Below, in pieces: positions 58,926-64,000 of a stretch of DNA of 64,000 nucleotides. Below the pieces are notes generated by a model. The model was not told the origin of the DNA and did not search any database. It saw only the letters and a program-made list of their open reading frames with translations. The position numbers and the translations under genes were made by a program. The DNA lies in the NCBI GenBank assembly GCA_014584575.1, contig JACTMP010000078.1, positions 112,279-176,278 on the forward strand. Reading direction: 5' to 3'. This DNA is from Chloroflexota bacterium. GTDB taxonomy: Bacteria > Chloroflexota > Anaerolineae > Promineifilales > Promineifilaceae. Every line of letters starts with the position of its first letter. Position 1 is the stretch's first letter.

Positions 58926-58983
58926 GACCAGAGAACCGGCGTTAGCCATTTTCATGGGTCTCACGGATAATAAGCGGCGGCCT

Positions 58984-60087
58984 ATGAAAGTTGCTCTTGT
59001 TCACGATTGGATGAATCAAATTGGCGGCGCGGAGGATGTGCTGGAGGCGCTGGTGAGCCTATACCCGAATGCGCCCATCTATACCTCGATGTATGCGCCG
59101 GACAAAATGCCGCCACATTGGCAAAATTGGGATGTTCGCACCACCTTCTTAAACCGGGCGCCCTTTATTCACCGCAAACAACAGCTGTATTTCCCGCTCT
59201 ACCCGATGGCTTTTGAGCAACATGACTTGCGTGGCTATGATGTGGTCATTAGCAACAAGAGTGGGTTTTGTCATGGGGTGATTACGGGGCCGGAGACGGT
59301 ACATATCTGTTACTGCCTGACGCCCACGCGCTATGTGTGGCGTTATCACCAATACGCGGAGCAAGAGGGATTGGGCAGGCTGGCGCGGGGAGTGCTGCAA
59401 CCATTTCTCTCCTGGCTGCGGGTGTGGGATCGGCTGGCGGCGGACAGGGTTGACCATTTCATCGCTATTTCGCAGGAGGTTCGGCGGCGAATCGCCAAAG
59501 TATACCGGCGCGAGGCGGCTATTATCTACCCGCCGGTGGACGTATACCGGTTTGCGCCCGCCGCCAAGATCGAGGATTATTACCTGATCGTGGGCCGGCT
59601 GGTACCCTACCGGCGGATTGATTTGCTGATTGAGGCGTTTAACAAAATGGCACGGCCGTTGCTCATTGCCGGTAGTGGTCGTGACCGGGAACGGTTGGAA
59701 GCATTGGCCGGGCCAACGGTGCAGTTCCTCGGCTACGTGCCGGATGCGGATTTGCCTGATTTATATGCCCGCTGCCGCGCTTTTGTCTTTCCCGGTGAAG
59801 AGGATTTTGGCATTGCCCCCATTCAGGCAATGGCCGCCGGGCGACCGGTGATTGCTTATGCGGCGGGTGGTGTGTTGGACAGTGTGATTCCGGGGCAGAC
59901 CGGGGCGCTGTTTACCGAACAGTCAGTTGACGGTATCATCCGGGCGGTGGAGGCATTTGATGGGGTGACGGTGGACACGGCCGTGATCCGCCGCCACGCC
60001 GAACAATTTGATAGTACGGTCTTCAAAAACAAGATGCAAACCTTTGTGGAAGAGAGATGGAATTACGGCATATCTGGAAAATCCTGA
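58984..60087 (+). CDS. Family 4 glycosyltransferase
   Basis: A 367-residue GT-B fold enzyme for exopolysaccharide assembly. MKVALVHDWMNQIGGAEDVL is the typical start of this group. The acceptor side includes CYCLTPTRYVWRYH. The nucleotide-sugar site contains LIVGRLVPYRRIDLLIEAFN and FPGEEDFGIAPIQAMAAGRP (the EX7E-like motif). The start at ATG 58984 avoids translating the MITE. It overlaps the next gene by 31 bp, the first of a run of polysaccharide genes on plus. Confidence 0.87.
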   Translation: MKVALVHDWMNQIGGAEDVLEALVSLYPNAPIYTSMYAPDKMPPHWQNWDVRTTFLNRAPFIHRKQQLYFPLYPMAFEQHDLRGYDVVISNKSGFCHGVITGPETVHICYCLTPTRYVWRYHQYAEQEGLGRLARGVLQPFLSWLRVWDRLAADRVDHFIAISQEVRRRIAKVYRREAAIIYPPVDVYRFAPAAKIEDYYLIVGRLVPYRRIDLLIEAFNKMARPLLIAGSGRDRERLEALAGPTVQFLGYVPDADLPDLYARCRAFVFPGEEDFGIAPIQAMAAGRPVIAYAAGGVLDSVIPGQTGALFTEQSVDGIIRAVEAFDGVTVDTAVIRRHAEQFDSTVFKNKMQTFVEERWNYGISGKS

Positions 60088-60740
60088 TGCGCCGCTGGTG
60101 GCTGATACTGATTCCGGCGGTTGTGGTAATTGTGGTAAGCGTTCTTACCTACAGCCCGCCGCCGCCCGCCGGGTATAACGTGGGCATGAACTTCATCGTC
60201 AGCCAGACGCCGGCCACGCAGGCGCAAAACCCGGACGAAAACCGGTACTATAACTGGTTAACCTCGGAATACATTGTCAACGGGCTGACGGATTGGGCGG
60301 TGGGTGGTGAGTTTAAGACGGCCGTGTCCGCCCACCTATCCACGCAAGGCATTGACGTTCCCCCGCACACCTTCAACGTCGTGGCCGACAATGTGCGCAG
60401 CAAGTTGCAGTTATCCATCCAACATGGGGACGCGGCCACGCTGGCGCAGATTATGAACGCGGCCATTGTGGTGCTGACGGAGCAAAACGCGGACGCATTG
60501 CCGCAGTTGGGCGGGGACACGGCCGTCATCATCCCCGTAGACCAACCCGTTGTCACCGCCATCCCCGGCAGTTTCCGCAGCCAGCTAGACATTCCACTGC
60601 GTATCGCCCTGGCGCTGATCGTCGGGGTGGGGCTGGCGCTGTTGGCCGAATATCTGGACACGGCCGTGCGCCGCCGCGAAGATGTGGAAAATGTGGGTTT
60701 GCCCGTGTTGGGGGAAATACCAAAAGGACGTAAATCGTGA
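60057..60740 (+). CDS. Wzz-type chain-length determinant protein 1
   Basis: A 227-residue inner-membrane protein with a first helix WWLILIPAVVVIVVSVLTY, an extracytoplasmic loop and a second helix IALALIVGVGLALLAEYL followed by DTAVRRREDVENVGLPVLG, the standard end of Wzz/CpsC proteins. Such proteins set polymer length and activate a BY-kinase. The start overlaps the glycosyltransferase gene by 31 bp. Confidence 0.8.
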   Translation: MELRHIWKILMRRWWLILIPAVVVIVVSVLTYSPPPPAGYNVGMNFIVSQTPATQAQNPDENRYYNWLTSEYIVNGLTDWAVGGEFKTAVSAHLSTQGIDVPPHTFNVVADNVRSKLQLSIQHGDAATLAQIMNAAIVVLTEQNADALPQLGGDTAVIIPVDQPVVTAIPGSFRSQLDIPLRIALALIVGVGLALLAEYLDTAVRRREDVENVGLPVLGEIPKGRKS

Positions 60741-60791
60741 TGCGTGATGCGTGACTATTTTCGAGTCACGCATCACGCATCACGCATCACG
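60738..60791. repeat. GCGTGATGCGTGA / TCACGCATCACGC inverted repeat
   Basis: CGTGATGCGTGATGCGTGA faces TCACGCATCACGCATCACGC and one more unit. Between two Wzz genes. Confidence 0.65.
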
Positions 60792-60799
60792 AGGAAGAT

Positions 60800-61450
60800 A
60801 TGGAACTAAGCGACTATCTACGCATCATTCGCCAGCGGGGCTGGATAATTATTTTGCTGGCGGTGCTCACGGCCGTAGCCGCCTTTGGCTACAGCCGGAT
60901 GCAAACACCTGTGTATGAATCTAATCTGCGGCTGCTGGTACGGCCGGCGCGGACTGACTTCGGCCAGTCACAGGCTGCCCGTGAACTGTTGGGCAACTAT
61001 GAACAATGGCTGCGCAGCAGTTTCCGCGCCCAGGCCGTCATTGACCAGTTGCAACTGGATATGACCGCCGGAGAATTGCTCGGCGATGTCAGTGTGGCCT
61101 CAGACCGGTTGGGGCTGGTGGTGCAACTGGTGGTGGAAAACAGCGATGGCGACCTGGCCAATGACATTGCCCGCGCCTGGGGCAATCTGCTCATTCAATG
61201 GCAACAACAGGAAAATGAAAAGAACCGGCAGGAAGACCGGATCACGATTGAATTTCAGGACAATCCCCAATACAGCCAGGCCAGCCCGCAGACAACCATC
61301 AACACCGCCGCCGGTTTTGTCTTTGGTGCGCTGTTAGGCATCATCCTGATCTTCTTGCTGGAATGGCTGGAAAGCGGCGTCATGCGCCGCAGTGAAGATG
61401 TGGAGCGTTATCTGGAGATTCCCGTTGTAGGGAGCATCCCTAACCAGTAA
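60800..61450 (+). CDS. Wzz-type chain-length determinant protein 2
   Basis: A 216-residue protein built like its neighbour: MELSDYLRIIRQRGWIIILL with a first helix, a loop containing VRPARTDFGQSQAARELLGN, a second helix AGFVFGALLGIILIFLLEWL and the tail MRRSEDVERYLEIPVVGSIP. The two proteins are diverged rather than a recent duplication. A BY-kinase follows, so this is probably the kinase's membrane activator. Confidence 0.8.
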   Translation: MELSDYLRIIRQRGWIIILLAVLTAVAAFGYSRMQTPVYESNLRLLVRPARTDFGQSQAARELLGNYEQWLRSSFRAQAVIDQLQLDMTAGELLGDVSVASDRLGLVVQLVVENSDGDLANDIARAWGNLLIQWQQQENEKNRQEDRITIEFQDNPQYSQASPQTTINTAAGFVFGALLGIILIFLLEWLESGVMRRSEDVERYLEIPVVGSIPNQ

Positions 61451-61451
61451 C

Positions 61452-61506
61452 CGGTGAACGGTAATCGGGGGACAGCCTGATTACCGATTACCGATTACCG
61501 ATTACC
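61452..61506. repeat. CGGTAATC / GATTACCG short-unit repeat
   Basis: GGTGAACGGTAATCGGGGG on the left, then GATTACCGATTACCGATTAC repeated on the right. Between the second Wzz gene and the kinase; a shorter copy is at 62173-62205. Confidence 0.65.
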
Positions 61507-61511
61507 AAACT

Positions 61512-62156
61512 ATGGACTTAATCACGATTTCCGACCCCCGATCCCCTGTCAGCGAGGCGTACCGCACGCTGCGGACGAACCTCTCGTTTTACAGTCTGGA
61601 CAACCCACTGCGTTCGCTGGTTGTTACCTCGCCTGCGCCCAATGAGGGCAAGAGTACGACCATTGCCAACCTGGCGGTGACGATTGCCCAAAGTGGCCGC
61701 CGCACGATTTTGGTGGATTGTGATTTGCGACGGCCGTCGCTGCACGAACTGTTTGGCCTGAAAGCAGAACCCGGCTTCACCGACCTGGTATTGGCCGATG
61801 AGATGGCGCTGCCGCTGCAACCAACTGGCGTGGACAATCTGTGGCTGCTGGCTTCCGGCGCCAAACCGCCCAACCCGGCCGACCTGCTGGGCGCCAAAAA
61901 GGTTGACCAGATCATCGCCCGGCTGCAAGAGGAGGCGGACATGGTGCTGTTTGATGCCCCACCCGTGATGGCGGTGACAGATGCGGCCGTGTTGGGGGCC
62001 AAGGTGGATGGGGTGCTGCTGGTGATTCAGGCGGGCAAGACGAAACGGGACCACGCCGAACGGGCCAAAGAGACGCTGGAAAAAGCGAAGGTACGCATTG
62101 TGGGCGTCACCCTGACCAATGCGCCTAAAGATAAGGCGATGAGTGGGTATTATTAG
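61512..62156 (+). CDS. CpsD/CapB-family tyrosine kinase
   Basis: A 214-residue BY-kinase regulating polysaccharide polymerisation. Walker A TSPAPNEGKSTTIANLA, Walker A' ILVDCDLRRPSLHELF and Walker B MVLFDAPPVMAVTDA are canonical. The C-terminus (DKAMSGYY) has only two tyrosines, a reduced autophosphorylation cluster. Its activator is likely the Wzz-type protein just upstream. Confidence 0.88.
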   Translation: MDLITISDPRSPVSEAYRTLRTNLSFYSLDNPLRSLVVTSPAPNEGKSTTIANLAVTIAQSGRRTILVDCDLRRPSLHELFGLKAEPGFTDLVLADEMALPLQPTGVDNLWLLASGAKPPNPADLLGAKKVDQIIARLQEEADMVLFDAPPVMAVTDAAVLGAKVDGVLLVIQAGKTKRDHAERAKETLEKAKVRIVGVTLTNAPKDKAMSGYY

Positions 62157-62247
62157 GGGCGTGAGGCGTTATTGGTAATCCGTGATCGGTAATCCGTGAT
62201 CGGTTTCGGGAAAATCTTTGCGTTCTTCGCGCCTTGAGCGGATCAAC

Positions 62248-63207
62248 ATGAAAGTGCTTGTTACCGGGGCGGCCGGGTTTATTGGTTCCCATTTATGTGA
62301 AAAACTGGTGGCTGATGGGCATGAGGTCATTGGCCTGGACTGTTTCACCGACTATTACGACATCCGTCTGAAGCAGATGAATGCCGTCGATCTGGCCGAG
62401 GCCAGTGTGCCCATCTACAAGCTAGACCTGGCCGAAGATGACCTGACGCCGGCGTTGCCTGGGGTGGAGTTTGTGTTTCATCTGGCGGCACAGCCCGGCA
62501 TCTCGGCTACCACGCCCTACCAGGAATATGTGCGCAACAATCTGCACGCCACCCACCGTTTACTGGCAGCATTACAGCACGCGCCATCACTGCAATGTTT
62601 TGTGAATGTAGCTACGTCGTCGGTGTATGGCAAATATGCCACCGATAGTGAAACGGCCGCGCCCCAGCCCACCTCTTACTACGGTGTCACCAAGCTGGCG
62701 GCCGAACAGTTGGCGCTGGCCTACCAGCGCGAGCGACAGTTTCCGGCCTGTTCCCTGCGTATTTTCTCGGCATTGGGGCCCCGCGAACGGCCGGAGAAGT
62801 TGTACACCCGGCTGATTGGGGCCATGCTGCGCGACGAGCCGTTTCCATTATTCGCAGGGAGTTTAGATCATTCACGCAGTTACACGGCCGTTACCGACAT
62901 CGTTGCCGGGTTCACGGCCGTGCTGCGGCAGCCAGAAAAAGCCATTGGCGAAATTTTCAACATCGGTTCTGATAAGGAAATCACCACCCGCGAAGGGATT
63001 GCCATCGTGGAATCCATCATGGGCAAAAAGGCCCGGTTTGCAGTACAGCCAAACCGCCCTGGCGACCAACTGCATACCCACGCTAACATCGGCAAAGCCC
63101 GCGCCATCCTGGGCTACGAGCCACAAACCCCCCTGGCTGACATCCTCCAGGCACAGGTCACCTGGTATACCGAAAGAATCTTCCAAAGAGAAGAACCGTC
63201 GCAATGA
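62248..63207 (+). CDS. NAD-dependent sugar epimerase/dehydratase
   Basis: A 319-residue extended SDR enzyme, UDP-glucose or UDP-glucuronate epimerase-like. Cofactor motif VLVTGAAGFIGSHLCEKL, then VFHLAAQPGISATTPYQEYV, catalytic Ser/Thr in VNVATSSVYGKY, and the YxxxK pair in TSYYGVTKLAAEQLALAY. FDCFTDYYDIRLKQ-like LDCFTDYYDIRLKQMN resembles glucuronate epimerases. The start ATG 62248 is chosen since codons before it are outside the fold. It ends the polysaccharide block. Confidence 0.85.
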   Translation: MKVLVTGAAGFIGSHLCEKLVADGHEVIGLDCFTDYYDIRLKQMNAVDLAEASVPIYKLDLAEDDLTPALPGVEFVFHLAAQPGISATTPYQEYVRNNLHATHRLLAALQHAPSLQCFVNVATSSVYGKYATDSETAAPQPTSYYGVTKLAAEQLALAYQRERQFPACSLRIFSALGPRERPEKLYTRLIGAMLRDEPFPLFAGSLDHSRSYTAVTDIVAGFTAVLRQPEKAIGEIFNIGSDKEITTREGIAIVESIMGKKARFAVQPNRPGDQLHTHANIGKARAILGYEPQTPLADILQAQVTWYTERIFQREEPSQ

Positions 63208-63250
63208 ACACAGCACGGGAGTAAGCCTGTGGTGAAGGAAAAAATCTGGT

Positions 63251-63289
63251 AGAACGGCCGTACCTTCCCCCTACGGCCGTTCTTTTTGT
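63251..63289 (+). terminator. Terminator built from two ACGGCCGT octamers
   Basis: AGAACGGCCGTACC, loop TTCCCCC, then TACGGCCGTTCTTTTT. The stem is two copies of the octamer with flanking bases, ending in a T run, after the epimerase gene. Confidence 0.85.
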
Positions 63290-63434
63290 GTAGATAGGGG
63301 TAGGGGCACGGCCGTGCCACACCTGTGGGTAATGGTAGAGGCCGTCATCGCTTTGGCTTAAGATTACCGCCAATATGGTATACTCCTATTGTGGAGAATG
63401 AACGATATTTCTATGTGAAAGGGGACTGTTTTAT

Positions 63435-63827
63435 ATGCAAGCCACTGTTCTTCTAGCAGATTATGCCAATTTGACAGGTAATGGAAAACCTAATGTGATG
63501 GGCGTTTTCCGGCAAATTTATGCTCCTCAATTTCCCTATCGGCATTTGTCAATGTATCTCGTCATCATACTGCAAACAGAACCCATTGAAGAATCGCGTG
63601 GAGAACGTATCCTCATTGTGCGTCTGGTTGATGCCGATGGCTCTGTCCTGCGTCAACTTGAAATGCCATTCCGGTTTCCGGTGAGGAATAGTGGTATCAG
63701 ACCAGAAGCTACTATTATCTTTCGGATTGACCACGTTGAATTTCCTTATCCAGGCGATTATGTCTGGCAAGTCTTGATAGAAGATGAAAATATAGGACAA
63801 TATGAATTCTATCTAAACCAACAATAA
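63435..63827 (+). CDS. Hypothetical protein (DUF6941-like)
   Basis: A 130-residue protein: MQATVLLADYANLTGNGKPN, then VMGVFRQIYAPQFPYRHLSM and LIEDENIGQYEFYLNQQ. The pattern of ADYA...G...VMGVF...I...FP recalls DUF6941, a small beta-rich family of unknown role. It is AT-rich and has no octamer. A ribosome-binding site (GAAAGGGGAC) lies upstream. No neighbour to the right is visible. Confidence 0.65.
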   Translation: MQATVLLADYANLTGNGKPNVMGVFRQIYAPQFPYRHLSMYLVIILQTEPIEESRGERILIVRLVDADGSVLRQLEMPFRFPVRNSGIRPEATIIFRIDHVEFPYPGDYVWQVLIEDENIGQYEFYLNQQ

Positions 63828-63829
63828 TT

Positions 63830-64000
63830 CAGATATTGGATCAGTAAAGTGCCTTCATCTGCGGAAAAGCTTTTTGAAAAAGCAAAAAATACACAAAGTA
63901 GCCAGACAAATTGAGATAAGGGTCAAGGCTGACCGCGATTAGCTACGGGCAGGGCATGGCGACGAAGGGAATGTAAGGGGGGCTTGCCCAGCGCAGCCAT
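63830..64000. other. Non-coding tail at the right edge
   Basis: No reading frame, terminator or repeat was recognised. A GAAAAAGCAAAAAATACAC-type A-rich run precedes GC-richer sequence that continues out of the window. Confidence 0.3.

Noticed and set aside
1..64000. CRISPR array
   Set aside because: The tandem repeats have 7-10 bp units without regular spacers, and no cas gene is present.

Overview
The window looks like a chromosomal piece of an uncultivated Chloroflexota bacterium (Anaerolineae or Ardenticatenia-like). This is inferred from its gene families rather than from a marker gene. The supporting features are lipoproteins with Pro/Thr-rich linkers, a CSLREC beta-helix protein, secreted proteins ending in a YLPIIVKP-like motif, a DUF4058 fragment, and a tmRNA whose tag reads ANTNARTYSALPMAA. 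DNA is GC-rich with a few AT-rich islands. Coding is dense on both strands. No rRNA, tRNA, CRISPR array, prophage or recombinase gene was seen.

Layout. 1-4.0 kb: end of holA, a flavin amine oxidase, a GNAT acetyltransferase and an M42 aminopeptidase. 4.0-9.8 kb (minus): a GH16 lipoprotein, a GH3/PA14 beta-glucosidase, an AT-rich beta-propeller protein and an HD hydrolase. 9.9-16.5 kb: a TGS-uridine kinase, a phospholipase-C-like protein, a lytic transglycosylase, an oxidoreductase, a YbaK deacylase and a toxin/DUF4058 wreck with an antitoxin. 16.6-23.3 kb: an acyl-CoA carboxylase beta subunit, a cold-shock protein, a receiver protein with a domesticated IS200-like domain, a secreted nuclease and a Ser/Thr kinase. 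23.4-26.6 kb: tmRNA and a STAND ATPase. 26.7-32.4 kb: secreted proteins, small membrane proteins and a PLP decarboxylase. 32.6-43.2 kb: one 3554-residue surface protein.

43.2-50.1 kb is the most unusual part. It holds several integron-like attC sites in one orientation and minus-strand AT-rich cassette genes: unknown proteins, a two-gene module, BrnT/BrnA, an EamA transporter and HicB/HicA. It also holds two truncated copies of the 3' end of the giant gene, each with its terminator. No integrase lies in the window, so this reads as a cluster of attC sites lacking an integrase. The truncated copies begin exactly at the octamer ACGGCCGT.

50.2-57.6 kb (minus): purB, guaB, lgt, a sulfatase-fold enzyme, an OmpR-type regulator and an SDR enzyme. 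57.7-63.2 kb (plus): an orphan LivF, a MITE and an exopolysaccharide block (glycosyltransferase, two Wzz-type proteins, a BY-kinase and an epimerase).

Two sequence-wide patterns overlay the genes. The palindrome ACGGCCGT recurs about once per 400 bp, in all three reading frames and between genes, but is missing from the AT-rich islands. Short-unit repeats (AATCTCC, GATTACCG, GTGTCAG and others) form inverted repeats between genes and also lie in frame inside purB and the giant gene.
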